Assembly (NCBI RefSeq): GCF_000154785.2
Contig: NC_015730.1
Location: 3,991,501 to 4,055,500 of the forward strand
Source: Roseobacter litoralis Och 149
Lineage (GTDB): Bacteria > Pseudomonadota > Alphaproteobacteria > Rhodobacterales > Rhodobacteraceae
Reading direction: 5' to 3'
Length of the DNA: 64,000 bases
The number at the start of each line of letters is the position of its first letter. Position 1 is the first letter of the stretch. Under the pieces are notes generated by a model. That model did no database searches. It was not told the DNA's origin and saw only the letters and a list, made by a program, of their open reading frames with translations. A program made the translations under genes and the position numbers. Of the stretch, positions 26,950 to 36,841 are shown piece by piece.

Positions 26950-27881
26950 TCTGCCCCCAGATCGACGGCAAGGGCCGAGACAGGGCGCGTGCCCTCAACC
27001 AGACCACTCTCGGCAAGAAACGCTTCGAACCGTGTGTAGCGCCCTTCATCCAGCGCTTCAGGGCGCAATGCGAAACGGGGCAGCGTGTCACCCCACGCCT
27101 TTGCGTTCAGTTCGTCGTCCAGCTCAGGCGCGTAGCCTTTGAACAGCTCCCACGATGCCTGCGGGTTATTGACGATATATTGTGTCGCCAGTTCCGTCGC
27201 ACGCAAAAAGCGGCGAATCTGATCGGTATCCATCCGGTCTGGGTTCGCCACGTAGATCAATTCGTCATAGGTCGGTACGCCCTCTTCCTCGACATAAAAA
27301 CAGCGCCCCTCAACGCCCTCAATCTCCATCTGGTTCAGCTCAAAATTGCGGTAGGCTCCGATGACCGCGTCAACCTGACCCGACATCAACGACGGGCTGA
27401 GCGAGAAGTTCACATTGACCATCTCGACATCATCCAGCGTGACACCGTGGCGACCCAGCATCGCACTTAGAACCGCCTCTTCGACGCCCGCCACGGAAAA
27501 ACCGATTGTGCCGCCCTTGAGCTGGCTGATCTCCTTGATGGGGCCGTCTTTCAGAACCAACAGGCAGTTGAGCGGCGTTGCCACCAAAGTGCCCACACGG
27601 ATCAGCGGCAGACCTTCGGCCACGTGCAGATGTTGGCTGGGTTGGTAGCTGACGGCGATGTCACCTTGGCCAGCCGCCACGAGTTTCGGCGGGGCTGATG
27701 GATCAGCGGGGGGGATGATCTCGACCTCAAGGCCTTGATCGGCGAAATAGCCCAGCTCTTCGGCCACGATGATCGGACCGTGATCGGGGTTGATGAACCA
27801 ATCCAGCAGCAGGGTCATCTTGTCTTGAGCGAAGGCTGGTGTCGCGACACATAGCGCCGCTGCGGTGATGAGGTATTTCAT
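26946..27881 (-). CDS. thiY: ThiY-like substrate-binding protein (NMT1/THI5 family)
   Basis: I start at 27881, where the protein begins with a clean Sec signal, MKYLITAAALCVATPAFA before QDK; an in-frame extension upstream would bury it and overlap thiF. The 311-residue precursor has the NMT1/THI5 features DWFINPDHGPIIVAEELGYF, PADPSAPPKLVAAGQGDIAV and VANPDRMDTDQIRRFLRA. It should bind formylaminopyrimidine in the periplasm and deliver it to ThiXZ. It follows thiF by 10 bases. Confidence 0.9.
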   Translation of the reverse strand: MKYLITAAALCVATPAFAQDKMTLLLDWFINPDHGPIIVAEELGYFADQGLEVEIIPPADPSAPPKLVAAGQGDIAVSYQPSQHLHVAEGLPLIRVGTLVATPLNCLLVLKDGPIKEISQLKGGTIGFSVAGVEEAVLSAMLGRHGVTLDDVEMVNVNFSLSPSLMSGQVDAVIGAYRNFELNQMEIEGVEGRCFYVEEEGVPTYDELIYVANPDRMDTDQIRRFLRATELATQYIVNNPQASWELFKGYAPELDDELNAKAWGDTLPRFALRPEALDEGRYTRFEAFLAESGLVEGTRPVSALAVDLGAE

Positions 27882-27891
27882 AGGGGTTTCC

Positions 27892-28848
27892 TTACTCTCC
27901 GAGAGCGAGAAGTTTGATCTCGCCCTGCCAGTGTTGTGAAAGCCGGTCCGCCGCCTGCCAGGCACGCAGGCCTGACCGACAGGCCAGAACGGCACGTTGG
28001 TTTGCGTCAGGTGTGGGGCCATGTGGCCCAAAATCGGACACGGCATGGCGCGTTGCCCGCGGTAGGATTGGCCCCTTTTCATCTTTCGCGCGCAGGTCGA
28101 TCAGAAAATCAGTCACGGCGATGTCGCGCGGGGCGATAAAGGCGGGATTGGGCGCAGGGTCTGATGCCGTGTCAAAGCGGAAGCCCCCAAACCGCATCCC
28201 GCCCGCGTCAAAGGTTACAAGCTGCCCCAAGACGTGCAGATCGCCCGTCAGGACTGCGATCGCCATCTGCGCCTGAAGGCTGCCGATCACACCGACACTT
28301 GGCCCCAGTACGCCGTCTGTATCACAAGACCCAAGCTGACCCGGCAGATCGGGAAAAACCGCGCGCAACCCCGGTTTGCCGCCACAAAAGCCACCGACAT
28401 AACCGTCGCGGCCCACGACGCTGGCGCTGACGAGGGGCTGACCTGTCCCAAGGCAATAATCAGACGCGATATAGCTGACCGCGAAACTGTCTGCACAATC
28501 CAGGATCAGTGTCATACCCTCGCAAAGGGTTGCAATATTGGCTGGATCGACGCGCTGGCGAATGGGTTCAATGGTCGTGTCAGGGTTTAATGCAGCCATC
28601 GCCTTTGCGACCACATCGACTTTTGGCAAGCCGATGTCAGTCTCGCGAAACAACGTTTGGCGGTGCAGGTTGGACAGGCTTATGACATCTGCATCCGCAA
28701 TTCGGATTTGGCCGACACCCGCACCCACGAGGTATTGCATCACAGGGGCGGCCAGACCGCCGCCACCGATAACGAGGACAGACGACCCTGCCAGCTTATC
28801 CTGCGCGGCATGTCCCAGTACCGCAGTCTGGCGGGCATAGCGGCTCAT
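27892..28848 (-). CDS. thiF: ThiF-like adenylyltransferase with C-terminal rhodanese-like segment
   Basis: Start at 28848 ([12 protein letters not shown]) forms ATGA with the thiE stop. The E1-like domain has [36 protein letters not shown] and [13 protein letters not shown], with DCADSF. The C-terminal part (from about residue 235) reads [13 protein letters not shown] and then [18 protein letters not shown], a rhodanese-type active loop with Cys. The usual CxxC zinc pairs of ThiF/MoeB are not complete: one position has LRAVF instead of CYRC. It would adenylate the ThiS C terminus and possibly also hand on sulfur. Confidence 0.87.
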   Translation of the reverse strand: MSRYARQTAVLGHAAQDKLAGSSVLVIGGGGLAAPVMQYLVGAGVGQIRIADADVISLSNLHRQTLFRETDIGLPKVDVVAKAMAALNPDTTIEPIRQRVDPANIATLCEGMTLILDCADSFAVSYIASDYCLGTGQPLVSASVVGRDGYVGGFCGGKPGLRAVFPDLPGQLGSCDTDGVLGPSVGVIGSLQAQMAIAVLTGDLHVLGQLVTFDAGGMRFGGFRFDTASDPAPNPAFIAPRDIAVTDFLIDLRAKDEKGPILPRATRHAVSDFGPHGPTPDANQRAVLACRSGLRAWQAADRLSQHWQGEIKLLALGE

Positions 28849-29441
28849 CCGCAGACCTCCAGCCATTCCCTGACGCGGCCCTCTGGATCGTCGTGCAGCG
28901 TAATGTCCGTAACGGCCGAGACAACATCCGCCCCGGCGTCAAATGCCCCCGGTGCGCGGTCCGTGCTCATCCCGCCGATGGCGACAAGAGGGATATCGCC
29001 CACACGGTCTTTCCATTCGCTGAGCTTCTCAACGCCCTGCTGATGCCATTTCATCTTTTTCAGGATCGTCGGATAGATCGGCCCCAGTGCAACATAGTCT
29101 GGTTTCAACTCCAGCGCGCGTGCCAGTTCGGCTTTGTCATGGGTCGAAATCCCAAGCTTAAGTCCGGCGGAACGGATCGCCGCCACATCGGCCGCATCAA
29201 GGTCTTCCTGACCCAAATGCACCCAGTCGCAATCCAGATCAATGGCCAGCTGCCAGTGATCATTGACCACCAGCAGTGCACTATGGGCACGGCACAACTC
29301 GCGGCTTTCGGTCAGTTGGGCGCGCAGTGCATCTTGCGGCTGGTCTTTGATGCGCAGTTGCACGAGCTTGACCCCCAAGGGCAGCATGCGCCGCAGCCAG
29401 GCCACATCATCAAAGATCGGGTAAAAGCGGGGCAGCGTCAT
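28845..29441 (-). CDS. thiE: Thiamine phosphate synthase
   Basis: A 198-residue TIM-barrel enzyme that joins HMP-PP with the thiazole phosphate. Motifs in order: [68 protein letters not shown] and [14 protein letters not shown]. The length is normal. It overlaps thiG upstream and thiF downstream by four bases each. Confidence 0.93.
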   Translation of the reverse strand: MTLPRFYPIFDDVAWLRRMLPLGVKLVQLRIKDQPQDALRAQLTESRELCRAHSALLVVNDHWQLAIDLDCDWVHLGQEDLDAADVAAIRSAGLKLGISTHDKAELARALELKPDYVALGPIYPTILKKMKWHQQGVEKLSEWKDRVGDIPLVAIGGMSTDRAPGAFDAGADVVSAVTDITLHDDPEGRVREWLEVCG

Positions 29442-30208
29442 AGCATGGCCTTTCCAAAGACGGGCGTGGACGGCGCCGCCATGTCGCGTGCATCCATGGG
29501 ATCAGCACCGGCGGCCAGCGCGCCTGCTTCGACCGCCAGAGCAAAGGCGCGCGCCATCGCCGCTGGATCGCCCGCTTTTGAAACGGCTGTGTTCAACAAA
29601 ACCGCGTCATAGCCCAATTCCATCGCTTGGGCCGCATGGGAGGGCAGTCCAAGACCTGCATCCACGACCAGTGGCGTATCGGGAAAATGGGCGCGCAGGC
29701 TGCGCAGACCGTAGATATTATTCAGGCCCAAGCCGGTGCCGATGGGCGCGCCCCATGGCATCAAAACCTTGCAGCCGACCTCAACCAGCCGCTCGCACAG
29801 CACCAAGTCTTCGGTGCAATAAGGGAACACTTCAAACCCGTCCTCGGCCAGTTGTGCGGCTGCTTCGAGAAGCCCGAAGGGATCAGGTTGCAAGGTGTCG
29901 GCGTGGCCGATGACCTCAAGCTTGATCCAGTTGGTGTCGAACAACTCGCGGGCCATCTGGGCAGTGGTCACGGCCTCGCGCACCGAATAACAGCCTGCGG
30001 TGTTGGGAAGCACGGCGACACCCAGATCCCGGATCAACGCCCAGAAATCCTGCCCCGCCTGATCACCACCCGCCTCGCGCCGCACTGAAACCGTGGCAAT
30101 CCCTGCGTCCGAGCGGCGAAAAGCATCCGCCAAAATTGCGGGCGACGGGTATTGCGCGGTGCCCAGCATCAGCCGGGATGTCACTTCTGTGCCGTAGAAA
30201 GTGGGCAT
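29438..30208 (-). CDS. thiG: Thiazole synthase
   Basis: The start at 30208 ([20 protein letters not shown]) is one base past the thiS stop and has AGGAGG close upstream; the longer open frame runs back into thiS and is not used. The 256-residue enzyme has [20 protein letters not shown] with the Schiff-base Lys, [39 protein letters not shown] and [15 protein letters not shown]. It forms the thiazole ring from DXP, dehydroglycine and ThiS thiocarboxylate. Confidence 0.94.
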   Translation of the reverse strand: MPTFYGTEVTSRLMLGTAQYPSPAILADAFRRSDAGIATVSVRREAGGDQAGQDFWALIRDLGVAVLPNTAGCYSVREAVTTAQMARELFDTNWIKLEVIGHADTLQPDPFGLLEAAAQLAEDGFEVFPYCTEDLVLCERLVEVGCKVLMPWGAPIGTGLGLNNIYGLRSLRAHFPDTPLVVDAGLGLPSHAAQAMELGYDAVLLNTAVSKAGDPAAMARAFALAVEAGALAAGADPMDARDMAAPSTPVFGKAML

Positions 30209-30209
30209 T

Positions 30210-30407
30210 CTATCCTCCTTGTCGAGGGGCCACGATTTCAACGCGGTCCCCCTCTTGCAGAGTATGTTCTGCGCGCTGATGCTTGGACACGAACGTCTCG
30301 TTGAGCGAGGTGGCCACCTTGGCCTCACCCTTCCCCAGGGCATCCAAGAGCGCGACCAGTGTGAGCGCGCCGGTCTCAAGTGCTTCACCGTTCACGATGA
30401 TCTTCAT
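30210..30407 (-). CDS. thiS: Sulfur carrier protein ThiS
   Basis: A 65-residue ubiquitin-like protein beginning [20 protein letters not shown] and ending [11 protein letters not shown], with the C-terminal Gly-Gly that is adenylated and thiocarboxylated. It starts 23 bases inside the end of thiO and ends one base before thiG, so the three are translationally linked. Confidence 0.93.
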   Translation of the reverse strand: MKIIVNGEALETGALTLVALLDALGKGEAKVATSLNETFVSKHQRAEHTLQEGDRVEIVAPRQGG

Positions 30408-31371
30408 ACCAAACCTCCGGTATCTTGCCCTTTAGCAACAGGTCCGAGGTCATCTGCGCCACTGCAGGTGCAAGCAGAAAACCGTGCCGAAACAGACCAT
30501 TTACATAAATCACATCACCAATCCGCCGGATGCGCGGTTGGTTGTCTGGAAAGGCAGGGCGCGCATCAACGCCAATTTCCAACAGCTCTGCCTCACCAAA
30601 AGCGGGGTGCAGGGCGTAGGCCGCATTCATCAATTCCATAACAGACCGCAGCGTCGCGCGCCCGCGTTCGCCGGTTTCGATCTGGGTCGCGCCCAACATG
30701 AAGACACTGTCGCCACGCGGCACGATATACAGCGGGAATCGCGGATGAAGCAGTCGGACGGGGCGCGACAGCGTCGCGTCGGGGCAGCGGACCACAAGCA
30801 TCTCGCCCTTCACGCCGCGCAAATCTGTGAGGGTATCGCGCGCAGCAAGCCCGCGGCAGTCAATCACCTGACCTTTGATGTTACCGCCAAACCCCACGCC
30901 TCTTTGCTCCAACCGCGCATGCAGCGCGGTCAGTGTCGCGCGAGGGTCAAGATGTCCCTCATCTGCCAAGAATAGCGCCTTGGAATAGCGTTCGGCCAAA
31001 AGCGGCTCGCACTCAGCGATCTGCGTTTTTGACAGCGATGTCGCGGTCGGCGCGCGGCGCGCAAAAGTTGCCAGATCGCTTTGATCGCGATTAAGTGCGA
31101 CAACGAGCGTGCCCTCGTGATGTACAATCCCGCCTTGGCTTTCCCACCACCTTGCAGCTTTGCGGCCTTGGCGCACGATCTCGGGCTCTGCGCTCACGCC
31201 TTCGCAATCGGGCGCCAGCATGCCGCCCGCCCACCAAGAACAGGCATGATCGCCCGGCGCGCCTTTGGGATCAATGAGCGTGACCTGCGCGCCGCGTGAC
31301 GACAATTCTGCCGCCACTGCCAACCCGCAAACGCCGCCGCCCAGAATGGTGAATGGGCCGCTCACTTCCAA
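30385..31371 (-). CDS. thiO: Glycine oxidase ThiO
   Basis: A 328-residue FAD enzyme of the DAO family that makes dehydroglycine for ThiG. The FAD-binding opening is [20 protein letters not shown], then [20 protein letters not shown], typical of Thi[21 protein letters not shown] is mid-protein, and [17 protein letters not shown] near the C terminus closes the FAD site. Presence of thiO instead of thiH marks the aerobic route. It overlaps thiD by 10 bases and thiS by 23. Confidence 0.92.
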   Translation of the reverse strand: MEVSGPFTILGGGVCGLAVAAELSSRGAQVTLIDPKGAPGDHACSWWAGGMLAPDCEGVSAEPEIVRQGRKAARWWESQGGIVHHEGTLVVALNRDQSDLATFARRAPTATSLSKTQIAECEPLLAERYSKALFLADEGHLDPRATLTALHARLEQRGVGFGGNIKGQVIDCRGLAARDTLTDLRGVKGEMLVVRCPDATLSRPVRLLHPRFPLYIVPRGDSVFMLGATQIETGERGRATLRSVMELMNAAYALHPAFGEAELLEIGVDARPAFPDNQPRIRRIGDVIYVNGLFRHGFLLAPAVAQMTSDLLLKGKIPEVWYEDHRER

Positions 31372-32141
31372 AACGCATGAAAGTGATGAACGGGCCCATG
31401 ACCCCGCCCGACGTGCAATTCATCGGCACGCAAAATCGCTTGATGTAGCCAGGTGTGCGCACGCGATACCGCATCACTCAACGCCATACCCTGCGCCAGG
31501 CCCGCAGCGATTGCAGAGGAATAGGAACATCCCGTGCCGTGGGTGTTGCGGGTATTCACTCGTGGGGCCGAGAAGGCTTGCGTTCCCGTTTGCCAGACAA
31601 GATGATCGGTGCAGGTCTCTGCGTCGGCATGTCCGCCTTTCATCAAAACTGCACCGACGCCAAGTTCGAGAAGGGCGGACGCCTGCGACTGCGTGCTGCC
31701 CTCGCCGACCAGTTTCGCTGCTTCAGGTAGGTTGGGTGTAAGCAGGGTCGCGCGTCCGAAAAGTGAAGATTTCAACGCATTTATCGCGCTATCGGCCAGC
31801 AGAGTATCGCCTGATTTAGCAACCATCACGGGATCAAGCACAACTGGCCCATCATAGCCCGCCAGCGCATCCGCCACCGTTGCAATCAGCGACGGTGTGC
31901 CCAGCATTCCGATCTTGACCACGTCAATATCGATATCATCCAGAACGGCTTTTATCTGCGCAGCAACGACCTCATCCGGGATCGGATGAATGGCTGTGAC
32001 AGCATTGGTGTTCTGTGCGGTAACCGCCGTCACAACAGAAGCAGCATAAACACCCATTGCGGAAAAAGCCTTGAGATCGGCCTGAATACCAGCCCCACCA
32101 CCAGAGTCGGAGCCAGCAATCGTTAACGCCTTTGCTACCAC
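31362..32141 (-). CDS. thiD: Bifunctional HMP kinase / HMP-phosphate kinase
   Basis: The 259-residue ribokinase-like enzyme starts VAKALTIAGSDSGGGAGIQA, has VVTAVTAQNTNAVTAIHPIP, DIDVVKIGMLGTP, VVLDPVMVAKSGDTLL and the anion-hole motif NTHGTGCSYSSAIAAGLAQG with the catalytic Asp-equivalent region. It phosphorylates HMP twice to give HMP-PP for ThiE. As first gene of the operon it lies about 70 bases downstream of the TPP riboswitch. Confidence 0.94.
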   Translation of the reverse strand: MVAKALTIAGSDSGGGAGIQADLKAFSAMGVYAASVVTAVTAQNTNAVTAIHPIPDEVVAAQIKAVLDDIDIDVVKIGMLGTPSLIATVADALAGYDGPVVLDPVMVAKSGDTLLADSAINALKSSLFGRATLLTPNLPEAAKLVGEGSTQSQASALLELGVGAVLMKGGHADAETCTDHLVWQTGTQAFSAPRVNTRNTHGTGCSYSSAIAAGLAQGMALSDAVSRAHTWLHQAILRADELHVGRGHGPVHHFHAFWK

Positions 32142-32210
32142 GTCGTAGCCCCTCGGTTTAAGAGTCAGGAAGCTAAAGGGCGCAGGACATCACGGATGCG
32201 AGTTCCGCGA

Positions 32211-32294
32211 GCTGTTCCCTCCGCCGGTCCTAACCGGTTCAGGTTCAATGGGTTCGCAGCTTGTGCATCTCAGCCCGGTTAAGGGCACCCCAAC
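32211..32294 (-). promoter_or_regulatory. TPP riboswitch (THI element)
   Basis: Read on the minus strand, the region opens with GGGGTGCCC, then CTGAGA (32268-32273), ACCCATTGAACCTGA (ACCTGA at 32239-32244), CCGGTTAGGACCGGCGG and GGAGGGAA (32215-32222). These are the conserved segments of the TPP aptamer in the right order. It precedes thiD by about 70 bases and so should repress the whole operon when thiamin pyrophosphate is plentiful. The expression platform (terminator or RBS occlusion) was not resolved. Confidence 0.94.
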
Positions 32295-32816
32295 AGATAT
32301 AGATCTACGTGTAAGTTGATCGCGCAGAAGCGTCAAATGGTTAAAAGGATCTCAGGAGAATTGTTCTGAATGTCTACGAAATTGATCTTCGAAAGAGAAA
32401 AAGGGCCGCGACCATCTATGTTCTGTCACGCGACACCAAACGGTTTCCTAAAGCTGACACGGATGACTGCTTTTTGCACCGCCTCGCAACGCAGATCTTT
32501 TCGTGCATGCAGAATTTTTTACGCTGCAAACACACCCAGTACAATTCTAGCATGTCGGCTGCGAGCTCAAACCTGTCGTCGGCACCTTCGCAGCATCGAC
32601 GATACGCAATGATGAAGGGCCTTTGAGAACGGCCCCAACCAGCCGTTCATCGCGAGAACCGTTGCCGTATTGCAGCTTCCCCGGAGCGGCGTTGATCGAT
32701 TGCGCAGCATTTCCAACATTAACGTGCACTCATCGCACAAAACGAACTCTCGCAAGCGTAGCTTTAATTACCGCCATGCGACCTCACTTGCTCCGGGTTC
32801 GGCGCATTTATACCTG
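32295..32816. other. Intergenic region between the thiamin operon and a LysR gene
   Basis: The right end near 32295-32370 must hold the thi operon promoter. The rest has only short, unconvincing open frames on both strands and no recognisable protein similarity. A degraded gene is possible but I cannot name one. Confidence 0.4.
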
Positions 32817-33731
32817 TCAATCGCCGCTACCTCGGCGCTTCGCAACGTCCGTGAGACCCCGAGCCAGCAGGTCGAATACGATCCGGATACGGCGGCTGGT
32901 CTGTAACTCCCGATGGGTAACCAGCCAGATTGGAAACTCAAGCGAGGGGAAATCCGACAAGACCTTTTCTAAGCCCGGTTCAGCCTCACCTAACGTTTCG
33001 GGCTGCATCGAGACGCCATAGCCCGCTTTTACCAATTCCCATGCGACGACACCGCTCTCGCTCGACATCACAAAGCTCTCTGCGCGAACGGGCACGCCCA
33101 TGTTATGCAGCGGGGCCATCAAGCGCTCAGGATCAGCATTTCCGACGAAATCGAGGGTCGCCACATCACGCGGCGTATGCGGGCGACCTGCGCGATCAAG
33201 ATAGTCAGTCGCGGCATAGAGATTGGCGCGAAAGTCGCCCAAATGCCGTGCAATCAGGTCCGGCTGATCTGGGCGGACGTGGCGTATCGCGATGTCCGCC
33301 TCGCGCTGTGTCAAATTCTGCATCTCGCTTGATGCATGGATGCGGACGCGGATGCCGGACGCCGTCTGTCGCAACGGCTTGAGTACGCCGGGCAGGATTG
33401 CTGCGGACAAGAGGTCTGTGCCCGTTACAGTAACTTCACCCGAGACTTCCTGTGATTTACCGTCGGCCACCATCGAGATGAGCGTCGCAGCCTCACCCAT
33501 GGTACGCGTGTGATCAATCAGGTCGCGCCCTGCTTCCGTCAAGGTAAGACCACGGACGCTGCGCTCCACCAGCGTCACGCCAAGTGCCTCCTCCAACGCA
33601 CCGATCTGCCGTCCTATCGTCGGCTGCGTTGTCTTCAACACGCGCGCCGCGCCGCTGAACGAGCCCTCCTCAGCTGTCGCGAGGAAGGCGCGCACCTGAT
33701 TCCAATCGAAGGAGATAGCCTGCCAGTTCAT
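32817..33731 (-). CDS. LysR-family transcriptional regulator
   Basis: A 304-residue regulator. The winged HTH (residues about 10-68) reads FDWNQVRAFLATAEEGSFSG, AARVLKTTQPTIGRQIGALE and TLVERSVRGLTLTEAG. The effector domain has READIAIRHVRPDQPDLIAR. It is transcribed away from the methyltransferase/DUF2306 genes across a 177-base gap and may control them; the ligand is unknown. Confidence 0.92.
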   Translation of the reverse strand: MNWQAISFDWNQVRAFLATAEEGSFSGAARVLKTTQPTIGRQIGALEEALGVTLVERSVRGLTLTEAGRDLIDHTRTMGEAATLISMVADGKSQEVSGEVTVTGTDLLSAAILPGVLKPLRQTASGIRVRIHASSEMQNLTQREADIAIRHVRPDQPDLIARHLGDFRANLYAATDYLDRAGRPHTPRDVATLDFVGNADPERLMAPLHNMGVPVRAESFVMSSESGVVAWELVKAGYGVSMQPETLGEAEPGLEKVLSDFPSLEFPIWLVTHRELQTSRRIRIVFDLLARGLTDVAKRRGSGD

Positions 33732-33908
33732 CCATCAGCGTATAGCAGGTGGACGAATTTAGGCAATCGACCTTTCACGAGCGCATGGATGATACCGACT
33801 GCGAAACGAGATCAACCCGGTCTTAGCCATTGAAAGCGACACAATGTACTTCGCAGTTTTTTCTGACTGGCGCATCCGCGTTGCTTCAAACCTGAAGTGC
33901 AACACGCA

Positions 33909-34541
33909 ATGGATGCCGACATGACTGCCGAAGCCTTCTGGGACCGGCATGCGCCCAAGTACGCGAATAAGCCTATCGCTGATGTCTCCGCCTACAAAGA
34001 AAAGCTGGATTGCGTCACCGCGCTTCTTCGACCGACCGATCGGGTTCTTGAAATCGGCTGCGGGACAGGCGGCACGGCGAGCAAGATCGCGCCTGTCGTC
34101 GCTCATGTGACCGCAACCGACCTCTCTGCCGAGATGATCCGGATCGCCCGATCACGATCAGGCGGAGATGGCGCGGGAAAACCGGAATTCCTTCAGGCGG
34201 AGGCGGCGCAGCACATTCCTGGCCAACCGTTCGAGATCATTTGCGCGTTCAGCCTGCTGCATCTGGTGGATGACATACCCACCGTGCTGGATGCAGCATT
34301 CCACCAAATGAAAACCGGCGGTCACTTCATTTCAAAAACGGTTTGCCTGAAGGACGCGCCGGGCTGGATGCGAGCCATGGTTCGCGTGCTCATGGCCGTG
34401 CGGATCGCGCCTAATGTGATCATCTTGAGCAGCGCTGAGTTGACCCGGCACCTGATCCGGGCCGGGTTCGAAATCGAGCAGACGCGGTACTTCGGAAAGA
34501 ACCGACTGAGCCCCTTTATCGTCGCGCGCAAGCCCGCCTGA
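33909..34541 (+). CDS. Class I SAM-dependent methyltransferase
   Basis: About 210 residues. The start is uncertain: ATG 33909, ATG 33921 and GTG 33897 are in frame and none has a strong RBS. The SAM site is DRVLEIGCGTGGTASKIAPV (motif I), followed by HVTATDLSAEMIRIARSRS and the post-motif FEIICAFSLLHLVDDIPTVL. The acceptor is unknown. It is followed 34 bases later by a DUF2306 membrane protein gene, with which it probably forms an operon. Confidence 0.86.
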   Translation: MDADMTAEAFWDRHAPKYANKPIADVSAYKEKLDCVTALLRPTDRVLEIGCGTGGTASKIAPVVAHVTATDLSAEMIRIARSRSGGDGAGKPEFLQAEAAQHIPGQPFEIICAFSLLHLVDDIPTVLDAAFHQMKTGGHFISKTVCLKDAPGWMRAMVRVLMAVRIAPNVIILSSAELTRHLIRAGFEIEQTRYFGKNRLSPFIVARKPA

Positions 34542-34575
34542 GGCAGACCGACACCTTATTCTGAGAGACCGAAGC

Positions 34576-35232
34576 ATGCACATTATCAGCCGTCGCGAAT
34601 GGGCGTTCCTTGCCCTCGTGTTCCTCTACTCTTTCATCCCGGCAGTCGTCGGTCTGATCCGGCTTCCGGAACTTCTCGGCGCTCCAGCGATCATCCCGTC
34701 TAACCCGCGTGCGGTGATCGATCCCCTCCCGATCACATTGCATATCCTCGGCAGTTCAGTTTTCTGCCTTGTGGGGGCTGTTCAGTTCCTGCCGAGCCTG
34801 AGGCGCTACCGCCCTGCCCTGCACAGGACGCTCGGGCGGATCGTGGCAGCAGCAGGGTGCATCAGCGCACTCACCGGTCTCTGGATGACCGTGGCCTATG
34901 CATTTCCCGACGCCCTGCAGGGACCACTGCTTTACGCGGGAAGGGTCACGCTCAGCCTCGCGATGGTCGCCTTTATCGCATGGGCGATCGTTGCAATCCG
35001 GTCGCGAAAAGTCGCCGCGCACCGCGCTGCGATGTTGCGCGCCTATGCCATCGGCCAGGGCGCCTCAACGCAGACCGCGCTCTTTCTGTGCGCGATGGCC
35101 TTCTTTGACACCGAACTGCAGGGATTTGCACGAGACCTTCTGATGGTTGGGGCGTGGACCATCAACCTTGCGATTGCGGAACTTCTAATCCGCCGCACCT
35201 TTGCGGCGCGCACATCCGACGCCGTGATTTGA
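34576..35232 (+). CDS. DUF2306 membrane protein
   Basis: The 218-residue protein has about six to seven hydrophobic stretches. Its motif region HILGSSVFCLVGAVQFLPSL, RRYRPALHRTLGRIVAAAGC and KVAAHRAAMLRAYAIGQGAS, with conserved His residues, matches DUF2306 proteins. Function is unknown. The gene is intact, preceded by the methyltransferase and followed by a nonsense-interrupted membrane protein gene. Confidence 0.82.
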   Translation: MHIISRREWAFLALVFLYSFIPAVVGLIRLPELLGAPAIIPSNPRAVIDPLPITLHILGSSVFCLVGAVQFLPSLRRYRPALHRTLGRIVAAAGCISALTGLWMTVAYAFPDALQGPLLYAGRVTLSLAMVAFIAWAIVAIRSRKVAAHRAAMLRAYAIGQGASTQTALFLCAMAFFDTELQGFARDLLMVGAWTINLAIAELLIRRTFAARTSDAVI

Positions 35233-35294
35233 ACCCGACCGTGCTCCCGGCCAAATACCGGAAAACTCCCAAAACAAAGAAAGAAGACACCGAA

Positions 35295-35714
35295 ATGAAG
35301 CGGCTCGAATTCCATAGTCTTCTGTCGGCCTTGTGACTGTTCATATTACTCAACATCATCTTTCACGACACTCACCAGTTTGTCCTCGCGTCCCATATCG
35401 AGATGCTGCTGACAGGCCTCTACAACGGCATCGAGATCGCCGAAGGGCTGCTGCTTCTGGGCGGTTTCCTCGTCCAATTGGCGATTGCGATGGTGCTCTC
35501 TTCTCTCCCGCTAACCCGCAGGGTCGGTCGTTCTGTCACCTTTCTTGCAGCGATCGTCACGACGGGTACTCTCCTTTCCTCGCCCCCCACCGACATGGAT
35601 GACACCTTTCCCTTCGTCATCGAGCTGGCAGCCATTGTTGGGATCCTCTGGACCGCGTGGACGTGGCCCAAGCATGAACATGCCGTGCCGCAATCTGACG
35701 CAAGTTCTTCGTAA
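35295..35714 (+). pseudogene. Small membrane protein interrupted by an in-frame TGA
   Basis: From ATG 35295 (MKRLEFHSLLSAL) the frame hits TGA at 35334-35336 and then stays open in phase to 35714: LFILLNIIFHDTHQFVLASH, IEMLLTGLYNGIEIAEGLLL, with three to four hydrophobic helices and a charged C terminus. The upstream part has the right composition and phase to be the true N terminus, so a Trp (TGG) to TGA change is likely. Translation from Met at 35403 could yield a 103-residue fragment. I do not recognise the family. Confidence 0.6.
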
Positions 35715-35840
35715 AAATGTGTGCGCACCGCAGACATTTCGAGTGAGTACCGGAAACAACAAGATGTTGGCAAAAACGCCTTTAGGCGATGCGGTTGATC
35801 TTTATGACAAACTCACGCCTCGCCATGGCAAACTTCATCA

Positions 35841-36530
35841 TCACTGGCTGCGGCACCGGTAATCTGGCACGTGCATTGATTGCCGAGGGTATGCCCCCGA
35901 AGCTGATGACCCTTCTTGGACCCGCCCGCGGCCATGCTTGCACGCTGCCGTTTGAGCCGTCAGACGTTGCAGCGCGGCGACCAAGGCAATGACGCTGAGG
36001 ATACCGCCCACGATGACTTGCATAACGATTTGTGTGAACAGCATGGCGGTAGAGATCTCGTTGAGTGATGGCCATGCCGCTGGACCAAGCGCCAAGACGG
36101 CGAACATAACTCCAAAGGAAGCGATCACGCTTGTGCCTTCGAATAGAGGGACCTGCCAAAGACGAAGCAAAACTGTACATCCACCCCATATGATCCCCGC
36201 GGCGACAAACAGGCCGGTGCCGACGAGCCAATTTTTATGCGCTCCGGTGGTTTCGACACCCACTAGCATGGAAAGCCCGCCAAACATGATGAGCGCGCCA
36301 AAAACGCGCGATGCGGAAACGTGCTCTTTCAAAAGAACAGCGCTGAAACCTGATCCAGACACAAAACGGCGACCGGCGCAAACCGGTAGCCCGCCACAGC
36401 GATCAGACCTAGCAGCGGCCCCCAAAATTGCGAGGATACAAAACTTGTAAACAGACAGGCGGCCGCCCCTCGTGCGGTGCCGTAACCAAATCAAAAGTGG
36501 AATGGTAGCCAAACCGAGGGTCACCGAGGA
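35841..36530 (-). pseudogene. EamA/DMT-family transporter remnant, frameshifted
   Basis: Stretches of an EamA transporter are seen in more than one frame: ILAILG, then in another frame GPLLGLIAVAGYRFAPVAV, then back to SAVLLKEHVSASRVFGALIM and NWLVGTGLFVAAGIIWGGCT, then a final VIVGGILSVIALVAALQRLT. The first helix is missing and the last part dissolves into unrelated residues after about 35990. Its 5' end abuts a SnoaL-like remnant on the other strand, suggesting a deletion junction near 36520. Confidence 0.6.
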
Positions 36531-36795
36531 CAAGGCGTCTTTCCATCTGCGCGGCAATCATAGGATCACCTTTGAAGCCGACGGAACTGCCACGGTGGTC
36601 AGCCACGGCTACGCATGGAACCAGATGGAACGCGGTGCCCTGCCCGAGAATGGCGGCAATGCAATTTAGGAAGTGTGGGGCACCTACGAGCACAGTTTCA
36701 CCCAGACCGAAGACGGTTGGCGCGTGAACGGTATCAGCTTCTTTGCCACTGCCGAACGCGGCAACGACTTTGTCCGCGACACGCCGGGCAGCTGA
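36520..36795 (+). pseudogene. SnoaL/NTF2-like protein, C-terminal remnant with a stop
   Basis: One frame reads HLRGNHRITFEADGTATVVS, HGYAWNQ, then TAG at 36667-36669, then EVWGTYEHSFTQTEDGWRVN and GISFFATAERGNDFVRDTPG to TGA at 36793. This is the typical second half of SnoaL-like proteins, and the TAG sits where Trp (TGG) would fit. The N-terminal half is absent. It is followed 46 bases later by an aldo/keto reductase remnant. Confidence 0.6.
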
Positions 36796-36841
36796 GTGCC
36801 ACCACTCACCCCGCAACACAGATAATTCAAGGAGACATCCG

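Noticed and set aside
35334..35336. TGA as selenocysteine codon
   Set aside because: No SECIS-like stem could be seen after it, the protein is not a redox enzyme, and Trp to stop is simpler.
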